This document shows positions 25,301-31,920 of a stretch of 36,169 bases of DNA, piece after piece. A model generated the notes under the pieces. It was not told where the DNA came from. It did no database searches and saw only the letters and a list, made by a program, of their open reading frames with translations. The position numbers and the translations under genes were made by a program. This DNA is from a virus. Location: positions 1 to 36,169 of IMG/VR virus record IMGVR_UViG_3300046012_000418; one strand, written 5' to 3'. Every line of letters starts with the position of its first letter. The stretch's first letter is position 1.

Positions 25301-26562
25301 TGCGCCGTAGGTCGCTCGCTCTAGCGAATTACCACCTGATCATCGATATGATTCTTGGGTTCAATGATGCCTCGAACGAATGGGGACCAGGAGTAATCTT
25401 CCAAGTAGATAGTTCGGGAGGGAATACCGAAGCCGGACAATTCTTAGGAGAAGCCTGGTGGTACGGAGGGGGCATCGACGTAGCAAAGCTAAGATACGAC
25501 TACAAACAGCTTAGCCCTTATGGCGAACCTGACTTCGACTGGATTGATGAGCCACGTGCATCGCAGACCGATGACGGCGAATTCTGGCTAGGGACTAATC
25601 ATCAACGTCAGAGCGCTACGAATCAGACTCTGAACGTTACTCCGGCAGGCTACAAGTACCTCGCGCTCCTAGTATTGCGGGAAGCTGCTTTGGGAGGAAC
25701 CTTCGTAAACATCGATGGGTTCCTCAATCCTAAAGTCATAGGGCGACACGGACTAGCCGAGAAAGGTACTTGGCCCAACATAGGGTTCACTGCAAAGCAG
25801 ATCCATGAATACGCAATCCCCTTGTTCGCTTCTGGACTGGTAGTCAAACCCGAGAACATAGAAGACGACGGGTATGTAATTGAACAAGCTTGGTACGAAG
25901 CTGCGGGAACTCTAGCGGAACACATTCGAGACTACTGCAAATACTCTCTGTATGATTGGTTCGTCTTTGACGATATGGAGTTTCAGTACCGCAAGCCGGG
26001 AAGCTACGGCAGGCAGTGGAGAATCAATATTGGAGACTCTGAACTTGAAGAAGACGGGCTAGACGGAGAACGCCTCTGGGAATCAATAGTCGTTTCCTTT
26101 CAAGACGTAAGCGGCAGGACGATCACGGTCGGCCCGCCCGGATCGGGCTCGGACGTAGAAAGCGGACTCCTCAAAGTAAGCGATCCGGAACACCCGGCTG
26201 TACTTGCTAAAAGGAAGCGTCGCGATCTCCTCGAACTCCAGGGAGTTTCAAACCCTGCACAGGCAATCGAAGTCGGGGTGCGGTTCCTTGAAGAAGCAAA
26301 CCTGCTCCCGCGTTCTGGCTCCGCAAAAATTAGCGGCTTCGCCCTCGACTCAAACTCCGTGCTGCGTCCGGTTTCGCAGATGAAATCAGGAGACTACGTA
26401 AGCTTTGTAGACGCGCACGATAACTCTTACCGAAAGATCGTACACCGGCTCTACGATCATGACAGCAGATCGGCGGAGATAGACTTTGATGCTCCCCCGA
26501 CTGGTCTGGAACAGCTACTAGAAAGGCTACAAGGCGTGCTCAATCCATTGGGGGTCTCATAG
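22351..26562 (+). CDS. Giant tail-tip fusion: binding region, repeats, glycosidase, hub
   Basis: Reading order is as follows. Residues 1-210 form a beta-rich binding-type domain. Residues 218-325 are six 18-residue repeats. Residues 360-550 are a second beta-sandwich. Residues about 553-840 are a clan GH-A glycoside hydrolase barrel, with Glu649 in VLNEPHG as likely acid/base and Glu759 in YVTEVGWPT as likely nucleophile. Residues 850-1403 form a hub/tail-associated region (RIDAPGGGSARW..., SAKISGFALDSNS near the end) that anchors it to the tail. It probably degrades capsule or wall glycan during adsorption. The substrate cannot be told from sequence. The ribosome site before ATG 22351 is weak. 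Confidence 0.82.
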   Translation: MAVPVEHAVNKYTGVSATSRTVTVPAGSKAGDALFVPIKVALKGTIAAPAGWTEVAKQKIAGIENWTVAVFVLPNWNGTTTEYTFTWGGSKVESVAHIFAVELADKIKPVSAVSSETIQENTPASTKAPVPAYTVPTAENRAFAIVFNNEGFTYTQGAGYTEFADQADGPEAVYKAEGFGPGELPKYESSSGSAVTLTIGFSVQPAQPEGKNYTLEVNESVTISESVSKEPGKNPSEVVTITESIAKDATKERSEAVTVTESVSKEPGKEPSEGVTVAESVVKEPQKNPSEVVTVSESIGKEAEKTIAESVTAAESVTKQPEKTVSESTKTEEAVSGLAVLPSEGKITAAELKAAEPLDPLIRKPAEPIFGKDWHGTFADPGEGTPTGWTHLPGEIFSTARWWRYGFPASAATGLTFAEPLSAGQEVRIVLGDNKVGNSVVLKIAYNSPEFYFYALYEESPEGEIEPAMGSGFLPVVKGDKFYLTFEKGFEGIRAWRQTGVGSPTVFTQGTLTEPLEIYGTTADLILQGAGSFRGTNFIAFSLNPEPPIVEKKADKMIVSLQAQNWGGKTVEDIAAAVHNARFDTEDSSVGFLEKLLAAGLKITCLFSGPYNEEGVSALDPDEWVANALAYYEANLTPEQAPIVEVLNEPHGPWFWGEGANSAKNALAYRVIIKKTYEAFHARYGSESPKIIASVEGSGIDFGEKWWEPSAAAYLDGVVVHPYGGHDSEEKEASARGHRDKVEEARLLTGESLPVYVTEVGWPTAIGEEPTGDSLQWTEAEQATNITEFFEWARGQRYVAEVAYFGYHDFGTNTWYGVVDLVGRHKAGYASIERQTGIYDGTFVESRVPIRRHVVPDKLAIRIDAPGGGSARWADDEIRPENVMSGITIEDEMPGGYKQLKGTLARNPQINWPDTGTYGRVKAYLPGVEKVFEGSLDKSPQASGDHLSMRPEMVGDQRLLEDDKSVKFGIIDGDLSKWGAPSTLRRRSLALANYHLIIDMILGFNDASNEWGPGVIFQVDSSGGNTEAGQFLGEAWWYGGGIDVAKLRYDYKQLSPYGEPDFDWIDEPRASQTDDGEFWLGTNHQRQSATNQTLNVTPAGYKYLALLVLREAALGGTFVNIDGFLNPKVIGRHGLAEKGTWPNIGFTAKQIHEYAIPLFASGLVVKPENIEDDGYVIEQAWYEAAGTLAEHIRDYCKYSLYDWFVFDDMEFQYRKPGSYGRQWRINIGDSELEEDGLDGERLWESIVVSFQDVSGRTITVGPPGSGSDVESGLLKVSDPEHPAVLAKRKRRDLLELQGVSNPAQAIEVGVRFLEEANLLPRSGSAKISGFALDSNSVLRPVSQMKSGDYVSFVDAHDNSYRKIVHRLYDHDSRSAEIDFDAPPTGLEQLLERLQGVLNPLGVS
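23002..23325 (+). repeat. Six tandem 54-bp (18-residue) coding repeats
   Basis: Six units of exactly 18 codons read approximately SEVVTVTESVSKEPGKNP with substitutions in every unit; a seventh partial unit follows. They are in frame within the tail-tip fusion gene. The regular V-T-x-x-E-S-V/I pattern with Lys/Pro turns suggests a stalk or spacer between the N-terminal domain and the hydrolase. Confidence 0.85.
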
Positions 26563-26837
26563 TGGAGGCATCGAACGGGGTCGCGACCCGGCTAGGGGAG
26601 CATGAGCGCCGGTTAAACGGTGCGGATAGGGCCAGGGCTGCGATCAGAGATGAACTCGGCGATATAAGGGTCGAAAACGGAGAACGCAAAAAGACTATTG
26701 AAAATATCGAAGGCGATATAAAGGAGATGAAGGATGTCATGACTTGGATCCGTCGAGGCATGTGGACGGCCGCTGCATTCCTGATCTCTTCAACTCTTTT
26801 GCTAGCGGGCGTTCTTCTGGCGGTGCTAGCAAAATGA
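26562..26837 (+). CDS. XhlA-like lysis-associated membrane protein, 91 aa
   Basis: GTG 26562 overlaps the tail-tip stop. A charged coiled coil (residues 1-62) is followed by WIRRGMW and one membrane span (about 69-89) at the C-terminus. This is the layout of hemolysin XhlA-type proteins that accompany holins. It is the first gene of a compact lysis cassette and ends in an ATGA overlap with the next. Confidence 0.7.
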   Translation: MEASNGVATRLGEHERRLNGADRARAAIRDELGDIRVENGERKKTIENIEGDIKEMKDVMTWIRRGMWTAAAFLISSTLLLAGVLLAVLAK

Positions 26838-27208
26838 AAGGCTCAGCCAAGATGAAATGGGCCGTCATTGCATTGATTGTTGCGCTATCGTTTTCGACTG
26901 GAGCAGCCGGGGTAGGAGTTTACTTCAAAATCAAGAGCGATAAGGCAAACGAACAAAGTAAGGAAGAACGCCTGAACGAGTCTGAAGCTCGCCAGAAGCA
27001 GTTTTGTTCAATATTCATATCGCTTCGGAAAGAACGCGTGAAACGTCTCGCAAATACCGTGATCTATCTCCACACGGATGCCGGGCGCGAACTGACCTCG
27101 CTGAACCTCTATATCCGTCAGGTATCCTTGCCCCAGACGCGGCAGGAAGTGAAGAAGGAAGGCGAACACTTGCCTACTTCCTGCTACAAAATCGATAAGG
27201 AGAAATGA
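26834..27208 (+). CDS. Membrane-anchored lysis-cassette protein, 124 aa
   Basis: ATG 26834 overlaps the preceding stop; ATG 26852 is a possible alternative. The protein has one N-terminal membrane span (about residues 9-30) and a long charged helical domain outside it, with two Cys residues (near residues 58 and 118) that could pair. In shape it resembles an inner-membrane spanin, but I see no partner lipoprotein. The role in lysis is inferred from position only. Confidence 0.65.
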   Translation: MKGSAKMKWAVIALIVALSFSTGAAGVGVYFKIKSDKANEQSKEERLNESEARQKQFCSIFISLRKERVKRLANTVIYLHTDAGRELTSLNLYIRQVSLPQTRQEVKKEGEHLPTSCYKIDKEK

Positions 27209-27831
27209 TGCATCCAGAAGAATTTGCAAACAATCTTGATAGAGAAGCTAGCGACCTCTCTGTCACCGATGCTGGTCTGGTTGAAATCAGTAGAGAGCTA
27301 GCTGTGCCTGAGCTTGCCTTGCCGGACGGGTTTAAGTTTCAACCCGAGCATCATGGCAAGGTCGATCATGACAAACATTTCCGTGACGGCGAGACTAAGG
27401 GTCGTATCAGGAGGGTAGAGCATGAGATCAGCCGCCTGATGGCACTCGATCTCACCTACACGTTCGGCGGCGGTCGAAATTGTGGTGTGCGCCCCTGCAA
27501 AAACGGACCTGGCGACTGTTCTTGGTTCGCATCACGCTTGTGCGACGTGTTAGGAGTCGATCTCGATAGCTGGCTCGGCAGCACTTACAGCTTGGCAAAC
27601 GAGGGCAAGCCTGGTAAAGGCCGCTACTTCACCCTCATGATCAAGAACCCGCCCGACCCGCATGAGGCCCACGTGATCGTAGAGGTCTCGCACGGACCGG
27701 GTACGAAACACCGACACGCCGAGTGCGGCGGTTCGGACAACCCGACGTTCGGCAATGGTCCGGCCTGGGTCAACATGCCCGCTTCGCGGCTCGCCGAATT
27801 CCCGATCCACAGGCACTTTCAAGGCCTGTAG
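27208..27831 (+). CDS. Endolysin, NlpC/P60-like peptidase, 207 aa
   Basis: This likely cuts peptidoglycan peptide bonds to release progeny. The core YTFGGG...GPGDCSWFASRLCDVLG supplies catalytic Cys104. His155 in HEAHVIVEV is the base, and His168 or His170 may complete the triad. There is no signal peptide, so it needs the holin. No separate wall-binding domain is visible, though residues 1-85 could serve in recognition. ATG 27208 is five bases after AAGGAG; ATG 27205 is too close. Confidence 0.82.
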   Translation: MHPEEFANNLDREASDLSVTDAGLVEISRELAVPELALPDGFKFQPEHHGKVDHDKHFRDGETKGRIRRVEHEISRLMALDLTYTFGGGRNCGVRPCKNGPGDCSWFASRLCDVLGVDLDSWLGSTYSLANEGKPGKGRYFTLMIKNPPDPHEAHVIVEVSHGPGTKHRHAECGGSDNPTFGNGPAWVNMPASRLAEFPIHRHFQGL

Positions 27832-27843
27832 AAAGAAGGTCAC

Positions 27844-28227
27844 ATGTTGGAAAAGTACAGCAAGGGAGTAGTCAGCCTGTTGGTCTTTGCGTTCGCAGCC
27901 GTCGCCCTCTTTTGGGGGGGAGACATCTTCGGATTCACGATCACGGCCGACTTCCAATCAAAAGTCATTGCACTTATCCCGCTAGGAGCAGGGGTTATCG
28001 CAGTGATTGGAGTAAAGAACGCCACGGAAGACGCCATCGACAAGGCGATCATGCAGTTAGTAACCGGCGGTATCGCCGTGGCGAACTTCTTTGCACAAAT
28101 ACCTAGTGATCTCGGCGTCAAGATAGGTTCGTTCGTATACGCCGGGGTGGCCGGATATTTCGTCTGGCGCAAGCAAAACGCGCCGGTGCCTTCTCCGATC
28201 AATGCTGGTCAGGGAAGACTTACCTAG
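27844..28227 (+). CDS. Holin, 127 aa
   Basis: Four hydrophobic segments can be read at about residues 9-30, 40-57, 70-90 and 95-109, with a short polar C-terminal tail. It directly follows the endolysin, and GAAGG precedes the ATG. This fits a holin that opens the membrane for the endolysin. It is the last gene before the hairpin at 28246. Confidence 0.8.
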   Translation: MLEKYSKGVVSLLVFAFAAVALFWGGDIFGFTITADFQSKVIALIPLGAGVIAVIGVKNATEDAIDKAIMQLVTGGIAVANFFAQIPSDLGVKIGSFVYAGVAGYFVWRKQNAPVPSPINAGQGRLT

Positions 28228-28245
28228 TTGAAATGCCCATGCTTG

Positions 28246-28284
28246 CGGAGGGGGTACCTACGTATCGTGGGTGTACCCCCTCCG
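28246..28284 (+). terminator. Perfect 12-bp inverted repeat after the lysis genes
   Basis: Bases 28246-28257 are the exact reverse complement of 28273-28284 with a 15-base loop. No U-run follows. The position at the end of the late operon fits a terminator. The motif GGGGTAC recurs here (28251, reverse at 28273, 28290, 28305), so a protein-binding site is also possible. Confidence 0.55.
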
Positions 28285-28347
28285 TAGGAGGGGTACCCAG
28301 GGTAGGGGTACTAGGAGTGGGCCGTTACGAGCAGGAAGGGGTATGGG

Positions 28348-28376
28348 TTGCTTTCCGCTTCCCGAGCCGATATGCT
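28348..28376 (+). promoter_or_regulatory. Sigma70-like promoter for the right-hand genes
   Basis: TTGCTT at 28348-28353 and TATGCT at 28371-28376 are 17 bases apart. The 26-base shared leader starts six bases after the -10 box, the same offset as at 832-844. Confidence 0.55.
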
Positions 28377-28382
28377 ACGCAG

Positions 28383-28408
28383 GCAGTCCACTACGAAAAA
28401 GGAGCTAC
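28383..28408 (+). promoter_or_regulatory. Shared leader element, copy B
   Basis: This stretch is identical over all 26 bases to 422-447, although the genes that follow are unrelated. AAGGAG lies within it, and ATG 28413 follows after four bases. Confidence 0.6.
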
Positions 28409-28412
28409 CAAG

Positions 28413-28655
28413 ATGTGTCGGAACTGGCAAGAGGGAGACGATGTTGTAGTTAACTACCCGCGCAGTGGTACCAGTCGCTACGGAACGATCATTAATAGCT
28501 CCGGGCACGGTCACTGGTGCGTCTTGTATTACCAGGACCAGGATTCGACCCAGGCCGAGGAAGCCGATCCTTACGTACAAGAAAGCTGGATGGAGGTCCC
28601 TGGCGCTCATGCACAGATGACCTCGACCGGCTGCGACCAGAAGGAGCTACTATGA
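28413..28655 (+). CDS. Hypothetical protein, 80 aa
   Basis: The start is ATG 28413 after the leader; a longer in-frame reading from 28233 would cross the hairpin and promoter. The N-terminal half (GDDVVVNYPRSGTSRYGTIINSSGHGHWCVLYY) reads as a small beta barrel of SH3/KOW-like type, a shape that often binds nucleic acid or peptides. The C-terminus is acidic. No named family is recognised. Confidence 0.68.
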   Translation: MCRNWQEGDDVVVNYPRSGTSRYGTIINSSGHGHWCVLYYQDQDSTQAEEADPYVQESWMEVPGAHAQMTSTGCDQKELL

Positions 28656-29056
28656 GTTTGTATGGGGGGGGGCAGCGCGGCATGACCTACGCAGAAAGCG
28701 AAGACTTTGTCGAGCGACTCGCCATGATGCCCGACGACGCGGAAGAGTTCATGAACATGTTTCTACGGTCGGGACACGCTCCCCCGTATTTTCTGGGACT
28801 CCTTATGCTCCGCGAGGGCGTCAAATTTCTAGAAATGAGCGAGCATCAGTGCGATGACTGCGATAACCCAAGTTGTTTCGGGCGACCTCAGCATCAACAA
28901 CTGATTCGTGAAACCTTTCTGCCGAACATACAGGCGGTTAGAGAGTCTGTAGAGGATTTGAAGAGGGAGTTCACCGCCTATATCTATCAGATCTCTAACT
29001 GCGAATGTCAAGACTGCAAGACGAAAGACAAAAAGGATGCCGCGAGATTCAACTGA
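28652..29056 (+). CDS. Cys-pair hypothetical protein, 134 aa
   Basis: AAGGAGCTAC lies just before ATG 28652, which overlaps the previous stop. The protein is helical, with two Cys groups: CDDCDNPSC near residues 67-75 and CECQDC near 121-126. These may bind one or two metal ions. It lies in a run of small early-type genes. Function unknown. Confidence 0.65.
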   Translation: MSLYGGGQRGMTYAESEDFVERLAMMPDDAEEFMNMFLRSGHAPPYFLGLLMLREGVKFLEMSEHQCDDCDNPSCFGRPQHQQLIRETFLPNIQAVRESVEDLKREFTAYIYQISNCECQDCKTKDKKDAARFN

Positions 29057-29318
29057 ACCCTATCGCGTCCAGAGTGACGCCTATGCGGAGTACGTCAAGA
29101 ACATGAAACACTACGAAGTTATAGACCTCGAAGGCGAGTGGGGCGTCTTACGATGCCCCAAATCCGATTGCAAAGGAGAATTCAAAGTAAAGAGGAAGCA
29201 GTTCAAGGAGAGCAAGGAGAGCATTGGTAGGTCTTGCCCTTACTGCTTCCGTACCAGCGCCAAACCTGAAGAGGAGATAACCGCTGAGGGACTGAACCGA
29301 GGAAAGGTCGCGCGGTAG
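29037..29318 (+). CDS. Zinc-ribbon hypothetical protein, 93 aa
   Basis: AAAAAGGATG places the ATG at 29037, overlapping the previous gene by 20 bases. CPKSDC near residue 40 and CPYC near residue 67 form a likely zinc ribbon. The segment between them is basic (KVKRKQFKESKES), suggesting nucleic-acid contact. Confidence 0.65.
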   Translation: MPRDSTEPYRVQSDAYAEYVKNMKHYEVIDLEGEWGVLRCPKSDCKGEFKVKRKQFKESKESIGRSCPYCFRTSAKPEEEITAEGLNRGKVAR

Positions 29319-29363
29319 CGTCCGACCGGCTCGTATAGACTGCGCGGGACGGCAGAAGTATTC

Positions 29364-29398
29364 GCCCCCGGTGCGGCCTCCGACCCCGCGCCGGGGGC
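29364..29398 (+). terminator. 13-bp GC-rich hairpin
   Basis: Bases 29364-29376 pair with 29386-29398 (one T-G wobble) around a nine-base loop. No U-run follows; a partial copy of the shared leader (29412-29429) comes next. It fills most of the 113-base gap between 29318 and 29432, where a weak TATAGA at 29334 has no good -35 partner. Confidence 0.55.
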
Positions 29399-29411
29399 CA
29401 CCGCCGAGAAA

Positions 29412-29429
29412 TCCACTACACGGAGCTAC
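29412..29429 (+). promoter_or_regulatory. Shared leader element, partial copy D
   Basis: TCCACTACACGGAGCTAC matches the 3' two thirds of the leader at 422-447 with a short deletion in the A-run. GGAG is the ribosome site for ATG 29432. Confidence 0.45.
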
Positions 29430-29431
29430 GA

Positions 29432-29614
29432 ATGGATCTGAACAAAAATAGATGGTCTGACTTTTCCGATCAAGAGGTCGGAGTCATATCTACTGCTTTG
29501 ATATTCGCAAGAGAAGAGGCGCTCAAAGCAGGATTGATAAGTAATAGCCCTGATACTGTCTCAGTCAAACTTCTAACTGAGCTGCATACTGAGTTGGCAG
29601 AAAGAATTGTCTAA
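29432..29614 (+). CDS. Small acidic helical protein, 60 aa
   Basis: It starts three bases after the leader copy and its stop overlaps the helicase ATG (TAATG), so the two are translationally coupled. The sequence looks fully helical (two or three helices) without Cys or motif. It could be a helicase accessory, judged by position only. Confidence 0.6.
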   Translation: MDLNKNRWSDFSDQEVGVISTALIFAREEALKAGLISNSPDTVSVKLLTELHTELAERIV

Positions 29615-31671
29615 TGGATCTGGACAAACCAGTTAAGGCAGAGATCAGCAGGGGAGGCAACTACATAGACATTGACTTCCCCTACTCTCCTCAACGAGTC
29701 GAAGCGGTTAAGGAAATCACCTCATGGAGGTTCGTTTCCAAAAAACGCAACGGCCCGAAGATTTGGAGAGTGGCGCTGGACTTGCCTACTTGTCGCAGAC
29801 TGCGCGAGGTCTTCGGCGAGGAACTTAAGATCGGCGATAAGCTCAACAACTGGGGACATGATGAGGTCGAGCGGGAGCGATCGCTCGCGGACCTCTCGAT
29901 GGCGGAGGACGCCGAGTTGAAGAACGTCCCTGCTCCCCTGATTGAAGGAGCGATGCGGCCGGACGGACGCCTCTGGGAGCCGCGAGCCACTTGGAGGGCC
30001 GACGTAGCCTTCATGGCACAGGGCAGGTTCATCAATGCGAATCAGCCCGGCTACGGGAAGACCGGCGAGTACATCGGCGCGGTCATGGAGGCCGATCTCA
30101 CGTGGGGTCAGCATCTTGTATTCGCACCCGTAACCTCTCTAGAGGTCGTGTGGCAGTTTGAACTTGAACAGCTATACGAGACGGCCGGGCTAGAGGCACC
30201 TACGATCTTCACCGGCGATACCCCGGCGATGCGCAAGCGTGCTATCAAAGAAGCAGCCGAGTACGCCGAAGACGGCCTGGCCTTCTGGTTGGTGCTGAAC
30301 CCACATATGGGCCGGATGAAGAGGGAACTGAAACCGGAGATCAAAGAGCGGCTAGCGAAGATGAGCGAAAAGACTCAGAACGCTTGGTTGAAGGAGATGC
30401 CTGAAGAGGAATGTTACGACCAGTTCCTTGTTAACCCCGAACTTGCAGAAGTGGACTGGGACTCGATTAACATTGACGAGTTTCACCTTATGGGCCTGAG
30501 CAATCTCAGCACGCAGGCTTCAGTCGGCATGAACTCAATTGCGAACGAAACGGAACCGTTCATGCGTGGCTGCATGTCGGGCACGCCGATGGGAGGGAAG
30601 CCGATCAAGTTGTTCGGTGCCCTGCACTTCGTAGAGCCAGGCAGATTCCCGGCGAAATGGCACTGGGCGCGGCAGTGGCTCGAAATCAAAGTGTCCGAAC
30701 GCGACGATAAACCGACGCGGGAGATCGAGGGTATCCAGGAGGGCCGCGAGTTTGAATTCTACGAGTACCATAGGCAATGGTTACTCCGTAGGTTGAAGAC
30801 CGGGCTACCGCCGAAGCAGCGGATACCCGTCTGGTGCAAGATGACGCCGAAACAGGCAACGCAGTACCAGACGTTCGAGCTTGAGGCCGAGCTTCGCATA
30901 GACGACATGGAAGGCGAAGGGCGGCTGACGGCGACGAACGTCCTTGCAGAGTACACTCGCCTCAAACAATTCGCTTCGGCCTTCTGTGAAGTCAAAAAGA
31001 GCGGCATCGAGCGCAAAGGTAAAGAAATAATCGAAGTGGTGCCGACTGCCGAGAGCGGCAAGTACGAACAGCTTATTGAGAAGCTGAAAGAGGAGAACGT
31101 CATCGTGGAAGACGAGGACGACGACGCTCCCAAACTTGCGATCATCGCCTCTCAGTTCACCGCCGTAGTAGAGGCAGGTGTCATGGCCGCCTTGAAGAAG
31201 TACCGCGTTCCGGCTGGGACCATCACTGGACAGGTCACCGGCAAAAACCGGACGGCCGTTGCGAAATCCTTCCAGCTACAAGAAGTAGAGTTTCTGAAGG
31301 AGTGGCCGAAGAAGTCTAAGCTGGTTGAAGAACTAATTGCGAACGGACCGCCGCGAGTCATCGTGATGAATACGAAGGCGGGCGGCACGACGCTGACGCT
31401 GACGAGTGCGGATAGCGTTCACATCCTCGATGAGACTTGGGACCCTGACGATCAGGAGCAGGTAGAGGACCGAGACCATCGAAACGACGATCTTACTAAG
31501 TTGAAGGACGAAGTTCGGATCTACTACTATCGGACGAAGCACTCCATCGAGGAAATGATCATGGAAGTCACGTCCGATAAGGAACTGAACAACAAAACCG
31601 TCCTTGATCTCCGCGAGAAGATGAAGGCAGTCTACGCGGCAAAAGTTTCGGGGGACGATCAAGATGGGTAG
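29614..31671 (+). CDS. SNF2-type superfamily 2 helicase/ATPase, 685 aa
   Basis: An ATP-driven DNA translocase is the likely role. Motif I is GYGKT at residues 146-150 and motif II is DEFH at 288-291 (IDEFHLMG). Motif III is MSGTPMGG near 326. Motif V is NTKAGGTTLTLTSADSVHILDETWDPDDQ near 590-613, and motif VI is QVEDRDHR near 615-622. The order and the W-D-P-x-D-x-x-Q pattern are typical of SNF2/RapA relatives. The first 60 residues are a separate alpha/beta domain. The acidic insertion EDEDDDA near 503 separates the two lobes. It lies in the replication/recombination block. Confidence 0.88.
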   Translation: MDLDKPVKAEISRGGNYIDIDFPYSPQRVEAVKEITSWRFVSKKRNGPKIWRVALDLPTCRRLREVFGEELKIGDKLNNWGHDEVERERSLADLSMAEDAELKNVPAPLIEGAMRPDGRLWEPRATWRADVAFMAQGRFINANQPGYGKTGEYIGAVMEADLTWGQHLVFAPVTSLEVVWQFELEQLYETAGLEAPTIFTGDTPAMRKRAIKEAAEYAEDGLAFWLVLNPHMGRMKRELKPEIKERLAKMSEKTQNAWLKEMPEEECYDQFLVNPELAEVDWDSINIDEFHLMGLSNLSTQASVGMNSIANETEPFMRGCMSGTPMGGKPIKLFGALHFVEPGRFPAKWHWARQWLEIKVSERDDKPTREIEGIQEGREFEFYEYHRQWLLRRLKTGLPPKQRIPVWCKMTPKQATQYQTFELEAELRIDDMEGEGRLTATNVLAEYTRLKQFASAFCEVKKSGIERKGKEIIEVVPTAESGKYEQLIEKLKEENVIVEDEDDDAPKLAIIASQFTAVVEAGVMAALKKYRVPAGTITGQVTGKNRTAVAKSFQLQEVEFLKEWPKKSKLVEELIANGPPRVIVMNTKAGGTTLTLTSADSVHILDETWDPDDQEQVEDRDHRNDDLTKLKDEVRIYYYRTKHSIEEMIMEVTSDKELNNKTVLDLREKMKAVYAAKVSGDDQDG

Positions 31672-31744
31672 CTCCGTCGGTTCCCCGAAAAGGAGGGCTC
31701 TTACGACTGACGCTGCCTCTGGTAGCGGTAGTCCGCCCTCAGCG

Positions 31745-31865
31745 CCGGGGAGGTCCGGTGTAGTGGCCGACCTCCCCGGACACCTTCTCTCTGGCTCTCT
31801 GCGGGGAAAAGTCCGCAGAGTCCAGGGTCTAGTCCAGCACGGAATTACGCCGTCCGGGAGGGCGG
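31745..31865 (+). ncRNA. Array of three strong hairpins (terminators or structured RNA)
   Basis: 31745-31755 pairs perfectly with 31769-31779 (11 bp). 31797-31804 pairs perfectly with 31813-31820 (8 bp). 31850-31855 pairs with 31860-31865 (6 bp, one wobble) around GGGA, a GNRA-type loop. They fill the 249-base gap after the helicase gene. No U-run is present, so this may be a transcription block, an untranslated leader, or a small RNA. An overlapping ORF from 31664 is judged unlikely. Confidence 0.35.
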
Positions 31866-31920
31866 CTAAGGTTCGCGCTGTGGTCGGTCGGAGTAGTCAC
31901 GGAACCATATTGGAGGAAAG

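Noticed and set aside
26834-27208. Spanin (Rz-like) protein
   Set aside because: The topology is similar, but no outer-membrane lipoprotein partner is encoded inside or beside it and the phage probably infects a Gram-positive host.
28233-28412. N-terminal extension of the 80-residue protein
   Set aside because: The in-frame ATG at 28233 would place hairpin, promoter and leader inside the coding sequence; ATG 28413 has the conserved ribosome site.
29334-29339. Promoter at TATAGA before the 60-residue gene
   Set aside because: No -35-like hexamer lies 16-18 bases upstream and no extended -10 is present; too weak to call.
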